A stretch of DNA of 64,000 nucleotides from positions 20,434,001 through 20,498,000 of the forward strand of contig JAZBRS010000039.1 of NCBI GenBank assembly GCA_037176725.1, read 5' to 3'. This document shows, piece by piece, positions 54,244-64,000 of the stretch; within the stretch, counting starts at the first letter, position 1; each line of letters starts with the position of its first letter. The position numbers were made by a program, and so were the translations under genes. Source of the stretch: Posidonia oceanica (lineage: Eukaryota > Streptophyta > Magnoliopsida > Alismatales > Posidoniaceae). A model generated the notes under the pieces. The model worked only from the letters and a program-made list of their open reading frames with translations, had not been told where the DNA came from and made no database searches.

Positions 54244-55455
54244 TTACCTCAAATATTGAGGATCATGAAGAGCCATACCCTCACCATCCTTTTCAGTGGG
54301 TAATTCCAAAAACGGTTTTAAACATTGACCATTGACCTTGAATATTTCACCATTATTTGGATTCTCAACATCTATAGCTTCATGAGCATATACAACTTTC
54401 ACCACATAAGGTCCAGTCCATTTGGACCTTAATTTCCCTAGAAATAAATGGAGGCTAGAGTTATATAGCAGGAACTTTTGACCAGTGGAGAATGATTTTC
54501 TAAGAATCGTTTTATCATGAAAGACCTTGGTCTTCTCCTTGTAAATTTAGAGCTATCATATGCTTCCTTTCTTAGCTCTTCTAACTCATTTAGTTGCCAT
54601 TTCCTCTTCACTCTAGCTGTGGCTAAATCCAAATTCAATTGTTTGATGGCCCATAATGCATGATGTTCTAATTCAACTGGTAAGTGGCAAGCTTTTCCAA
54701 ATACAAGCTGATATGGAGACATTCCTAAATTGGTCTTAAATGTGGTCCGATGGGCTCATAATGCATCATTTAATCTCTTAGACCAATCTTTTCTATTTGG
54801 CTTAACACTTTTCTCCAATATTTGCTTGATTTGCCTATTAGATACTTCCACTTAGTCACTTGTTTGTGGATGATATGGATTGGTAAGCTTGTGGGTGATA
54901 GAATACTTTTTCATCAAGACTTCAAATGAATGGTTACAAAAGTGTGTGCCCCTATCACTAATGATGGCTCGTGGCTTACCAAACCTAGCAAAATTATGTG
55001 ATTTTAGAAATTTATTGATCACCTTGTTGTCATGCTTACATGGTATAGCCTCTATCCATTTGGACACATAATAAACCGCCACTAAAATGTATAAATAGTC
55101 ATGAGAATTAGGAAATGGGCCAATAAAATAAATCCCCACACATAAAAAATCTCCACTTCCAATATGGATTGTATTGGCATCATATTTCTTCTTGTGATCT
55201 TACCCAACTGTTGATACCTATTACAACTCTTACAGAATTCATAAGCAACCTTAAACAAAGTAGACCAATAAAATCCACATTGAAGCACCTTGGTAGCTGT
55301 CTTCTTGGGCCCAAAATGACCTCTACAAGCCTGGTCATGGCAAAAAGATAAAACACTTCTAACCTCTTGGTCTGAAATGCATCTCCTAATGATCTGGTCA
55401 GGACAATACTCAAAAAGATACGGATCATCCCAATGAAAAAATTTACTTGAGACAT
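54244..55455 (-). pseudogene. Athila-like integrase
   Basis: It contains the end of the zinc finger (CKSCNRYQQLG, about 55200-55235), then the core: GIYFIGPF (about 55110-55139), where the first catalytic Asp expected in GIDF is Tyr; IISDRGTHF (about 54940-54970); and the third-residue segment VEVSN (about 54840-54855), preceded by an in-frame TAA at the usual CAA/CAG. The C-terminal part ([20 protein letters not shown], 54722 down) is intact to about 54530, where a frameshift occurs. The tail ends ALHDPQYLR at the TAA 54244-54246. Confidence 0.85.
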
Positions 55456-57180
55456 GAATTTGTATTTATCCTATTTGATCCACTCTGATGGGGTTTCACC
55501 AGTTACTAAGTGGTTCACTTTGTCAGCAAACCAAGGTTCAGAAGATATTGCCAATAATTGTTCATTAGGGAAACTATCATTTACTGGAGGCTCAATGAAA
55601 GCTTCTAAAGTCAATCGGGATAAATGGTCAGCAACCACATTCTCATATCCTTTCTTATCCTTTATCTCAAGGTCAAACTCCTGAAGCAACAGGATCCACC
55701 TAATCAATCGGGCTTTTGCATCTATCTTTGCTAACAAGTGCTTAAGAGCTACATGATCAGTATAGATTGTAATGTGGGACCCAATTAAGTTGGACCGAAA
55801 TTTCTCTAAGGCAAAGACCACAACTAAGAACTCTTTCTCAGTGGTAGAATAATTCAATTGATCATCATTCAATGTTCTACCAGCATAGTAGATCACATAT
55901 GGCAACTTGTCAATCCTTTAACCTAACACAACACCAATTGCATAATCAGATGCATTGCACATGAGCTCAAATGGTTGGGTCCAATCGGGTGGGTTAATGG
56001 TAGGAGCTGAGGTTAGCACCATCTTGAGGTGCTCAAATGCCTTAAGACATTCAGGAGTGAAGTCAAAAGGGACATCCTTTGACAATAGATTAGTTAAGGG
56101 TCTACCAACCTTGCTAAAATCCTTAATAAATCTTCTATAAAACCCTGCATGTCCTAAGAAAGCTCTAATGTCCTGGTTGGTGGAGGAAGATTAGCAATAA
56201 GGTCTACTTTGGCTCGATCCACTTCAATTCCTTGTTTCAATATGGCATGGCCTAAGATAATGCCTTGTTGTACCATGAAAAGACATTTTTCCCAATTAAG
56301 TATCAAATTCTTCTTTCTACACCTTTTCAAAACTAACTCAAGGTGATGGAGACCCTCAAAGAAATTTGAGCCAAAAATAGAGAAATCATCCATGAAAATC
56401 TCTAAAAATCTCTCCACCATGTCAGAGAAGATACTCACCAGGCATTTCTGGAAAGTGGCTGGAGCATTGCATAACCCAAAGGGCATGTCACGATAAACAA
56501 AGGTTCCAAAAGGGCAAGTGAAGGTAGCCTTCTCTTGATCCTCAGAAGCAATAGGAATTTGGTTATAACTGGAATATCAATTAAGAAAATAATAATACTC
56601 ATGTTTGGCTAACCGTTCTAGCATTTGATCAATGAATGGCAAAGGAAAATGGTCTTTCCTGGTTACTACATTAAGCTTCTGATAGTCAATGTATACTAGC
56701 CATCCTATTTGGATGCAATTAGGGACAAGCTCATTATCATCATTCTAGATCACAGTAATTCCAGATTTCTTTGGAACTACTTGGACTAGACTTACCCATA
56801 AGCTATTTGAGATGGGATAAATGATCCCATTAACAAGACATTTCAGTATGTCTTTCCTCACTAGTTCCTTCATTACAAGGTTTAACTACCATTGTGGATC
56901 TCTAGTTGGGTGGACTTCTTCAATCAAGTGAATCTGATGTTGTACAATTGTTGGACTAATCCCCTTGATATCAGCCATGGTCCATCCTATGGCTTCCTTA
57001 TTCTCACTAAGGATGGTTAACAAAGTCTCTTCTTGATTCTGAGTTAAGTTGGCTGCAATAATTACAGGAAGGGTCTGATCTTGCCCTAAATAAGCATACT
57101 TAAGATGTTCATGTAAAGGTTTAAGCTCTAGTGTAGGTGGTTCCTCAATAGATGGCTTAGAGCTTGGTCTGGGCTCAGAT
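55456..57180 (-). pseudogene. Athila-like RT and RNase H
   Basis: The lead-in (PTLELKPLHEHLKYAYLG) lies at about 57085-57140. RT: ADIKGISPTIVQHQIHL, an in-frame stop after RDPQW, then VPKKSG, VYIDYQKLNVVTRKDHFPLP, YNQIPIASEDQEKATFTCPF, MPFGLCNAPATFQK (about 56445-56486) and the catalytic FMDD (about 56386-56397). A frameshift lies near 56160 (PPPT to QDIRAFLGHAGFY). RNase [20 protein letters not shown] and VVADHLSRL (55471-55905). Several stops include TAG at an expected Gln. Confidence 0.85.
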
Positions 57181-57239
57181 ATGACAGGCTCTGGAGGAGG
57201 GTTATACCAAATGCTAGGCTTATGGGTCCTACATTGAGT

Positions 57240-57370
57240 TTACTCATTAGCTTCTTCAACAAACATTAATTAGAGGACCCAAAATGTCAACAAATGATTA
57301 ATTAGAATGGTGTATGAGTTTCTGAATGGGCTCAACAGATGATTAATTAGAGGACCCAAAATGTTTATTG
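57240..57370 (-). other. Gag-to-RT junction lacking protease, with short direct repeat
   Basis: ATTAGAGGACCCAAAATGT occurs twice (about 57269-57287 and 57347-57365), each beside ATGATTAATTAGA. The full protease domain expected between Gag and RT is absent; only about 160-200 bases separate them. Confidence 0.55.
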
Positions 57371-59010
57371 GATCCTTCAGAATTCTCAGGCTCCACAGAC
57401 TGGCCTGAGTGGGATTGGAATGGTGTAGTCGAGTCAGAAGGTGAGCCCTTTTGAATCCAAACAGCATGATTAGGCATGACAACATGATTGTCTACCTGTT
57501 TTCCTGATCTTAATGTGACGACTACAATAACCTGGTTGACCTGGTCATCTTGAATCACATGAACTTGTCCTTGATTTGGATTTTGGACATGACCTCTAGG
57601 GTTCACGACGTGTTGGTTAGGAAAACTCTGTCTCTCCCTCTCACCTACAATATTTGCAAGTTGGCTAACCAGCATTTCTAACCATGCTATGCCTTGAGTG
57701 TTGACTATTAGCAACTAGTTTGTGCTCTACATGAATTGGCTATTGGATTAGACTAAATTAGCCACATTGGTGGAGGTTTGAGAGTTAGCCTTGAGAAGGG
57801 CCTCTAAGCCTTTCTCTAAGCTACTTAGTCTTTTATCATTCTCATTAAATCCTAGAGGTGGATTGGGTTGTTGGCCTACATGATAATTATGTTGAGGTCC
57901 TAGATTGGGCCTAGAATAATTTAAATTCTATTGAGATCCTTGGTTAAAATTAGGATTTGTGCCACCTTGGCTAGGGTGTTGACTCCATGAGAAATTAGGG
58001 TGATTCCTCCATCCTAGGTTGTAAGTTGGGGCATACGGATCATTTCTAGGCCTCTGAAAAGTAGTGTTTACCTGTTCAGGCCCAAAAGTGGGTTGACTCA
58101 TGAATGAGAGACATTTCTCTATTACATGACCCATCATGTGGCAGCTATTACACATAGGAGAAGGATTAGACACTTGGTGTACATGATCTCTCTTTTCTAG
58201 CTCTAAGTCTTCTAACCTATGGATTATAGAGGCCATTTTAGCTTCAGTGGCTAGAGAAATCTGCACTTGGTGAACCCCATCTCGAGATGAATTGGTGGTT
58301 ATCGGGTCACTCGTGTTTTCCCATTGCATGGTCTTCTTAGTGTATTCTTCTAGAAATTTCCAAGCCTCCCTTTCATCTTTGCTCATGAATTCCCCATTAC
58401 ACATGGCTTCTAGGGTTCTCCTAGACTAATTTCCTAAACCCTCATATACAATTTGACACAACCTCCATTTTTTAATTCCATGATGAGGGCATTGGGCTAC
58501 TAGGTCCTTAAACATATCAAAATACTTCCAAAACGATTCACTTGTGCTTTGTTTGAATAGACTTATTTCATTCCTGATTCGGGCCGTTTTATGATTAGGA
58601 TAGTATTTTTTAAGAAGGCCACAACAAACTCATCCCAAGTTGAAATTGAGTTAACTGGCAAGTTATGGAGCCATTGCTTGGCTTCATCTTTTAGGGTAAA
58701 AGTGATGAATCTAAGTCGGACCACATCATCATAAAGTTGTTGGAGTTTCATCATATTGCAGACCTCCTCAGTTTCTCTGATGAAAACATAAGGGTCTTTA
58801 AGCCCTATGAATTTACGTAGTGTACTATTGTAAGAAGGTTTAAGCTCAAATGATATACCATTAGTAGTTGGAATCTTTATACAAGATGGTTGTGTTGACC
58901 TTGTAGGGTAGCACCTATCCTTGAGGGATTCCCTTAATGGGACATCACCCATTTCAAAGGGATTGGGCTCAAATCTAAGTAAACAGCCCAAGAAGTCTCT
59001 GACCCAAATG
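57343..59010 (-). pseudogene. Athila-like Gag
   Basis: A capsid-like domain at 58563-58991 (ISFELKPSYNSTLRKFIGL, then DEAKQWLHNLPVNSISTWDE) is followed by a frameshift near 58600 and the KYFDMFKDLVAQCPHHGIK segment (about 58480-58530). The zinc knuckle CNSCHMMGHVIEKC (C-x2-C-x4-H-x4-C, about 58110-58155) lies in the 57928-58404 frame. The end contains VTLRSGKQV (about 57480-57510), a segment usual at the Gag end of Athila elements. Confidence 0.82.
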
Positions 59011-60103
59011 GGATCATGAAACTAGTTCAGATTAGAAAGAATGTCCTAGAAGATGAGAAACTTTAGGAGATGAGAAAAAGAATCCTAGTCTAAAGATATG
59101 TGAAAAGAATATTCCTAGACTAGCACACAATTCAAAGAAATCCTAGAAATAAGAGCGACCTAAAAACAACTAGACAACTCCTAACTTTCGAGATTCTCAA
59201 ATCAAATTCTCTAACCTAATTGGCTAGATCAGTGAAGGAAAGTGGGAGGCTTCACGTACTTTAGCAATGGATCTAATTAAATAACCACTTGTCTTTTAAG
59301 ATGTAACCATGTGAACCACTTTTCTAGACACCAAGTAGGAAAAGAATTTTAAATTTTATTCACCCTTAAGTTCCCTTGTCTTATTGAGCTCAAATTCTAG
59401 GGACCAATGTCTACTTGAATTTAATTTAAGCATGGGCCAATACTTTATGCATGATATTATTGTTTCTAGGCTAAGGAAGGATAATGAAATACTGACTTTA
59501 TCTTGTGTTATGCGTTATGTCCTTAGGTACTTTGATATGAATATACAATCAATATGCTCAAATGAGGGGTTCTTCCTACTAACTATATGCTCTTAAATGC
59601 GAAAAATTGAGTAGTAGAATATGTACTTTCTTTCCAGCAATCACCAAAAATAAAATTGATGAGAAATAGAAATTACTCTAAATGCACACTATATGATGTA
59701 TGCCCTTAAGAACAGATTTCTATCTTGTCATGAAAATTTTTAATTTGGTTCAAGTTGATGTTCGACTTTTAAATTAGTGATGGAAAAAAAAAAAGAAATC
59801 GAAACAATATATAAACCCTATAACAAGATTCTAGAAAAATCCAAAAATAACTAAAAGAAAAATATATGGAAAATAATCTGACCTGGGCACTCAAGAGGCA
59901 TCGGAAACACAAAATGGCATCTGGGAGGCGCTCCTACTTCATGAAATCTCCCGAAAAGACTTCCTGTATTCTTATGATTTTCCAATAAATGTTCCTATAG
60001 GATTGAAATCACGAAGTAAATGTTTTTTTTAGATAAAAATGGAAAGAAAGAAATAACTAACAATAAATCATTGTTATGAAACACTAATCGAATGTGGTGA
60101 TTT
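59011..60103. other. AT-rich sequence between Athila-like gag and LINE
   Basis: No gene seen. It may hold the leader and LTR of the minus-strand Athila-like element. A 70-residue frame at 59384-59596 is not convincing. Confidence 0.4.
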
Positions 60104-60631
60104 TTGATCAAATTTTTGCTCTGGCGAAAGCAACCGTCCGTGCTTTCTAGGTTTCCGGTGATCTCCGCTGGAGTCTTCCTTCGGTGTTCTACAAGTGGGC
60201 GAGTGGCGCTGTTGCAGGTGGGCCCAGCTCTACATTCTACAGCGAGAGATTTGTATTGGTTTTATTTTTTGTGCTACAGTGCGGGATTTGGGTTTCGTGC
60301 CATCGTCTTCCTTCGGAGGCTAGGGCTTCGTTTTTCCTGCAACGATGTTTCAGTTATTTCGTCGTGCTCCGTTTCAGTGGTTCTGGTTCTTCTGTTACGT
60401 CCAGGAGCTCTACCATCTTCTTGGTGTGGTCTGGAGGAGTTTCTTCTCTACAACGGAGACGTTCACTTCACAGAAGCTAAGTTCTTTTTACGTCTTCTTG
60501 CTGGTGCTTCTTGCTGTTATCTATTTGGTCGATTTTTTGGCTGGTTCGGGGTCAATCCCTGGTGTTAGGGAGTGCTTCGGTCTTCTTTATCTGTGGTTTT
60601 TCTTCTCGGTTGGTGCTGAGGTTCCTTATTG

Positions 60632-62170
60632 ATGACCTCCAAGGAAGAGGAACCCATCCAGGGAACCAGGCCTTATGCTACGGTTGCTGGTGGTGGTGGT
60701 AGTGGAGATGAAGATATTCCATTCAGAGAGTTGAGTACTAAGTTTGGCAGGCTTGTGGTGATTCTATCTAATGTGGCAATAGCAAAGATCTCACTGCTGT
60801 ATAAGAATGTTCTCATTTTTAAGTTCTTTTCTATGCATTTTCCAGTGGTGGACAATCAGAAGAGCTTATCTAATTGGGGAGTTAGGGGAGGTGCTACTGT
60901 AACAGTGATTGATCGAAGACATATTCTTGTTAGGTTTAATCCTCAAGAGGACTTCACCAAGATCTACACGAGAGAGAAATGGATCTTGAGGGGGCAGATG
61001 ATCAAAGTCTTCAGGTGGTCGCCGTGGTTCCGTCCTGGTATGGAGAGTTGTCTTGCTCTAGTTTGGGTTGCCATGCCTGGTTTGCCACACTGTTACTACA
61101 AGCATGGGTTCATCAAGACGGTGGCTAGGACTTATGGTTCGCTGCTCTCCATTGCTACTCCCACATCCACAGGTTCTACAGCGGTGTGTGCTCGGTTCTG
61201 TGTGGAGATGGACCTTTCCAAGGACTACTCTACTAAGATATATGTCGGGACAAAATCAAAGGGTGGCTTTCAACCGGTGAAGTTGGAGAATAGGCCCACG
61301 TTTTACTCTGGTTGCAACAAGATGGGACACATTTTTAGCTCATGCCAACGTAATCTAGATAGCTCCTATAAGGTCATTGAGTCAAGACAGGAAAAGAGGA
61401 AGGCTTCTCTTATTCAGAATAATGAAGTGGTTCAAAACAAGGCTGGAAAAGCTAAGGTGAAGAAAGTATGGAAACCTACAGGTAAGCTTTTTAAGGTTGA
61501 TGAGGTCTTCTTTGAGGTACAGATTGATGTACCGGTTTCTACAGTTTTCTCGAGACTAAAAGAAGGTATGGTGGTGTGTGATCGTGAGGAGTTCCAGTGG
61601 GATGAGGATCTGGATGTTAGAAGAATGTTAGCTTTGGTTTTCAGTGAAGAAAATGCAGGAGGACCTTATGTTGAACGTGAAGATCCGCAAATTTGTGTTG
61701 AGGCTCCTGATATTTGTCACACTATTTCGGTGGAAGAGCATGTGGATGGTTTGTCTCCAAATCTGTTACATGCATCTCAAGTGGTGGCTGTAGTGCAGGA
61801 GCTGGATGTCAATAGTGATGGGTTGATACATGATATTAGCACAGAACGGATGGGGAGCATAGTTGTTGATCATGGTGGATGTTCTCCAAGTGGCTTGTCT
61901 GTTGAGGTGAAGAAGGGATACATTCTTTCAGGTACTGTTGTTGACAATTCAGAGCTTGTAGGGACAACTACTGAGGGAGGGAAGAGAAGGCCTGGAAGAC
62001 CACGTAAAAAACCATCCATTCTTCTATGGGGCCATGCTAGTGAATCTGGGATAAATGAAGTCGGTGAGGGTCGACAAACAGGCCCATTTACTCGTAGCAA
62101 GGCTACTTCTAGTGGTTTGCGGAATGCCTTTCAAATTCTATCTAATGAAGAGTTTAATATGGAATGCTAG
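60632..62170 (+). CDS. LINE ORF1, DUF4283-like nucleic-acid-binding protein (512 aa)
   Basis: ATG at 60632 (MTSKEEEPIQGTRPYATVAG) is the first in frame. An N-terminal globular domain (about 60720-61280) contains SLLYKNVLIFKFFSMHFP and WILRGQMIKVFRWSPWF, like plant DUF4283 LINE ORF1 proteins. A zinc-knuckle-like motif follows at about 61300-61345 (FYSGCNKMGHIFSSC), where the first Cys of C-x2-C-x4-H-x4-C is Tyr. The C-terminal half is acidic, then ends in a basic GKRRPGRPRKKP segment (about 61978-62015), an AT-hook-like GRPRKKP. The frame is intact to TAG at 62168-62170. Role: probably RNA binding within the LINE particle. Confidence 0.82.
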   Translation: MTSKEEEPIQGTRPYATVAGGGGSGDEDIPFRELSTKFGRLVVILSNVAIAKISLLYKNVLIFKFFSMHFPVVDNQKSLSNWGVRGGATVTVIDRRHILVRFNPQEDFTKIYTREKWILRGQMIKVFRWSPWFRPGMESCLALVWVAMPGLPHCYYKHGFIKTVARTYGSLLSIATPTSTGSTAVCARFCVEMDLSKDYSTKIYVGTKSKGGFQPVKLENRPTFYSGCNKMGHIFSSCQRNLDSSYKVIESRQEKRKASLIQNNEVVQNKAGKAKVKKVWKPTGKLFKVDEVFFEVQIDVPVSTVFSRLKEGMVVCDREEFQWDEDLDVRRMLALVFSEENAGGPYVEREDPQICVEAPDICHTISVEEHVDGLSPNLLHASQVVAVVQELDVNSDGLIHDISTERMGSIVVDHGGCSPSGLSVEVKKGYILSGTVVDNSELVGTTTEGGKRRPGRPRKKPSILLWGHASESGINEVGEGRQTGPFTRSKATSSGLRNAFQILSNEEFNMEC

Positions 62171-63124
62171 AGGTCTCGGGAATTATCCCACCTTGAGGAG
62201 ATTGAAGTTCATGATAAAAACGCATCATCCTCTTATGGTTGCAATTGTTGAACCTTTTATTAATGTTGATAGAGGTGTGGGTATTCGGGATCAGTTGGGT
62301 TTTGACGATTTTGTTGCTAATGATGAGGATACTGCTAAGATTTGGATCTTCTGCAAGAATTCAGAACAGTTGGAGATCCTATCTAGTCATCCTCAAGCTC
62401 TTACTGTAAGGACCTTTGATAGTGAGGTGGGCAGTAAGATAGTTTTTACTATTGTCTATGCTAGTTGTGATGGTGGGGAGAGACGTCTTTTGTGGGAGCA
62501 CCTTTTTTCTATCATGCAGATGGAGCTTAATGTTCCTTGGTTTGTTGTTGGGGACTTTAATACTGTGCTTTCTAGCTCGGAAAAAAAAGGGGGTAGATTT
62601 CCAAGACATTTGTATATGGAGGAGTTTAGAGATTGTTTACTGAGGTGTAGTCTTTTTGATGCTGGTTTTGTGGGTTCTTCTTTCACTTGGTGCAACAATC
62701 AACATGGTGAGGGGAGAATTCTTGCTAGACTGGATCGGTGCTTGGTTAATGATTCAGGATTTGATTTTCAGTTGCAGGTATCTCACATGGCCAAGTCTAA
62801 TTCTGATCATTCCCCATTACTCCTTTGCATCTCTAAGCCAAATGTGGATGGTCCTCGGCCATTCAAATTTCTGGACGTTTGGTTAGAGGATGGGGGATGC
62901 TTGTGTGTTATCAAGAACTCTTGGGTGGCTCCAGTGTGTGATGAAGGTGATATGTCCTTTAGATGGTTTCTTAAGCTTAAGAGACTTAGGGGGGACTTAC
63001 GTGAATGGAACAGAAATCACTTTGGTGACATCTTTGAGAAGGTTAAAGTGGCCAAGGAAAAGCTCAAAGTAGCACAGATGAACCTTGAGATGACCTATGG
63101 TGATATTTGTTTGCAGGAGGTTAT
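62145..63124 (+). CDS. LINE ORF2 endonuclease part, truncated by LTR insertion
   Basis: ATG at 62145 starts MKSLIWNARGLGN and overlaps the end of ORF1 by 26 bases in another frame. Apurinic-type endonuclease motifs in order: WNARG, EPF, VGDFNTV (about 62545-62565), SFTWCNNQ, LDRCLVND (about 62730-62752) and SDHSPLLL (about 62803-62826): all the expected catalytic groups are visible. A helical linker (KLKRLRGDLREWNRNHFG) follows. The frame enters the LTR at 63125 and stops inside it; the reverse transcriptase is missing from the window. The part present has no stop or frameshift. Confidence 0.85.
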
Positions 63125-64000
63125 TGTAGTAATCCTGGTGTTCAGATCGTCCATGCACATTGCCAGAAGCTCGCGTGCACCGATCGGAATCAGGCTCACT
63201 ATAAGCGGCTATGTCCGAGGAGGAGGGCTCAACTCGAAAACACTTAAAACAGAGGAGAAAAGATAAGAAAAGAAGGAGATAAGACAATTCAGAGTCGCCA
63301 CCGTGTCTATTATTGGGAGACAAGGAAAACCAAGGGAAATGCGTGAGTTAGCACGCAAAACCAAGCAAAAGGTGCAATGCAAAGCAATGTGAATGAAAAC
63401 TAATGCAAATGAGATGACTCATGCCTAGGATAAGGGCAATATGGTCATTGTGGGCCAAAAGACTGGGCAATGACTCCTGTTACATGTGGGGAAGGTGTTA
63501 GGCACCCCTAACACGCCTGAGAATCGGTCTTTCTAGGCTTATGCTCGCATACGCAGGAGAATGCAGGTTTGAATGCCTAAATGCCAATGAATGCCTGAAG
63601 GAATGCTCAAAGATGTGCTCTAATTGGTGGGATGCAATGCAGAAAAGTAAACGTGCAATCTAAGTGCTCAGCAACGCTGTCTGTGTTCCGAACCGGTCGA
63701 AACCTAGCTCGTGAGAACTCCAAGCAGTAAGCATCACTGTCCTATATGCAAATGCAAGCGGAAAAGCAAAACGGCGGTAAAACCAAGCAATGCGGGTGAC
63801 ATGCAAGAGGAAACAGCATAAAACGTGTGAAACGGTGCGAGAAACAGAAGCGGCACGCGAAATGGTGCAAGAAAACGAGATCGACATGCAAAACGGCGCA
63901 AAAGACAGAGCAGCACGCAAAACAGTGCGAAAAAGCAAAGCCAGCACGCAAAATGGTGTAAGAAACAAGAGCAGCATGCAAAACGGTGTGAAAAAGCAAA
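63125..64000 (-). mobile_element. LTR (A-related), minus strand, inserted in LINE ORF2; continues past window
   Basis: It starts TGTAGTAATCC on plus, like LTR C, i.e. the minus-strand LTR end is GGATTACTACA. Inward, the complement reads like LTR A: TGGCGACTC (63292-63300), the conserved block (63465-63540), TGCTTACTGCTTGGAGTTCT (about 63715-63734) and the CGTTTTGC repeats (63780-64000). The left target duplication should be GTTAT (63120-63124); the right one is outside the window. Whether this is a solo LTR or a complete element cannot be told. Confidence 0.85.
63465..63540 (-). other. Conserved two-hairpin block (copy 6)
   Basis: Complement reads AAGCCTAGAAAGACCGATTC, then CAGGCGTG and AGGGGTGCC ... 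CACCTTCCCC. The first stem has one mismatch here (CCGA/CAGG side). Confidence 0.75.

Larger units (their letters stand above)
54244..59010 (-). mobile_element. Athila-like Ty3/gypsy element, internal region, decayed
   Basis: On the minus strand: gag, RT (FMDD), RNase H, and integrase in gypsy order. FMDDFSIFG, NLILNWEKC and ISDRGTHFCN agree with plant Athila elements. Frames are broken by several stops and indels, and no protease domain is visible between gag and RT. LTRs were not identified; they should lie left of 54240 and right of about 59100. Confidence 0.85.
60104..63124 (+). mobile_element. Plant L1-type LINE, 5' half, interrupted by an LTR
   Basis: A 5' untranslated region (about 60104-60631) is followed by ORF1 (60632-62170) and ORF2 (62145 to 63124), overlapping in different frames, as in plant L1 elements. 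ORF2 stops being LINE-like at the TG of the next LTR (63125); the RT part would be beyond the window. No poly(A) end is visible for the same reason. Confidence 0.85.

Overview
The window is a plant nuclear, heterochromatin-like block made almost entirely of nested retrotransposons. I recognise no host gene, tRNA or rRNA. The plant assignment rests on several element types found only in plants: Ty3/gypsy elements of the Tat/Ogre type (two RNase H domains, a G-patch-like motif, giant LTRs), an Athila-type gypsy element whose polymerase carries FMDD, and a plant-type L1 LINE whose ORF1 resembles DUF4283 plus zinc-knuckle proteins. The species cannot be named from this sequence. || Layout: (1) 1-19402 is the 3' part of Tat-like element 1: the gag C-terminus, a pol broken by two amber codons, a separate downstream ORF (401 codons), 3.6 kb of tandem repeats, and a 6.1 kb 3' LTR ('LTR A', 13300-19402). 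(2) Element 1 sits inside the 5' LTR of an older relative, element 2 (19403-48665). Element 2 shares similar internal coding sequence but has a different, 3.0 kb LTR ('LTR B'; 5' remnant 19403-20742, 3' copy 45690-48665). It was hit twice more: by a 5.9 kb solo LTR A in gag (24582-30475, target duplication GAGGG) and by a 3.3 kb minus-strand solo LTR ('LTR C', 31269-34594, target duplication GCGAT) in the protease. (3) 48666-50881 looks like part of another minus-strand LTR. (4) 50882-54240 is AT-rich sequence with microsatellites and a pair of ~430 bp direct repeats around a GC-rich core. (5) 54244-59000 is a decayed Athila-like element on the minus strand, apparently without a protease. (6) About 60100-63124 is the 5' half of a LINE (ORF1 plus the endonuclease part of ORF2). 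(7) From 63125 to the end another minus-strand LTR, related to LTR A, interrupts LINE ORF2. || How the parts work: in the Tat elements one long gag-pol frame would supply capsid, protease, reverse transcriptase with two RNase H domains, and integrase. The downstream ORF occupies the position of a retroviral env but resembles DUF7745/plant-mobile-domain proteins. Most inactivating stops are TAG, as expected from C-to-T decay at methylated CAG sites. || The most interesting signal is structural. The non-coding region between pol and the 3' LTR of both Tat elements is built of different tandem repeats whose monomers are short hairpins, and the stem bases change in compensating pairs from monomer to monomer. 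In addition, a ~75 nt block able to form two hairpins, and a 9-nt copy of the primer-binding site, are kept in U5 of all six LTR copies in the window.
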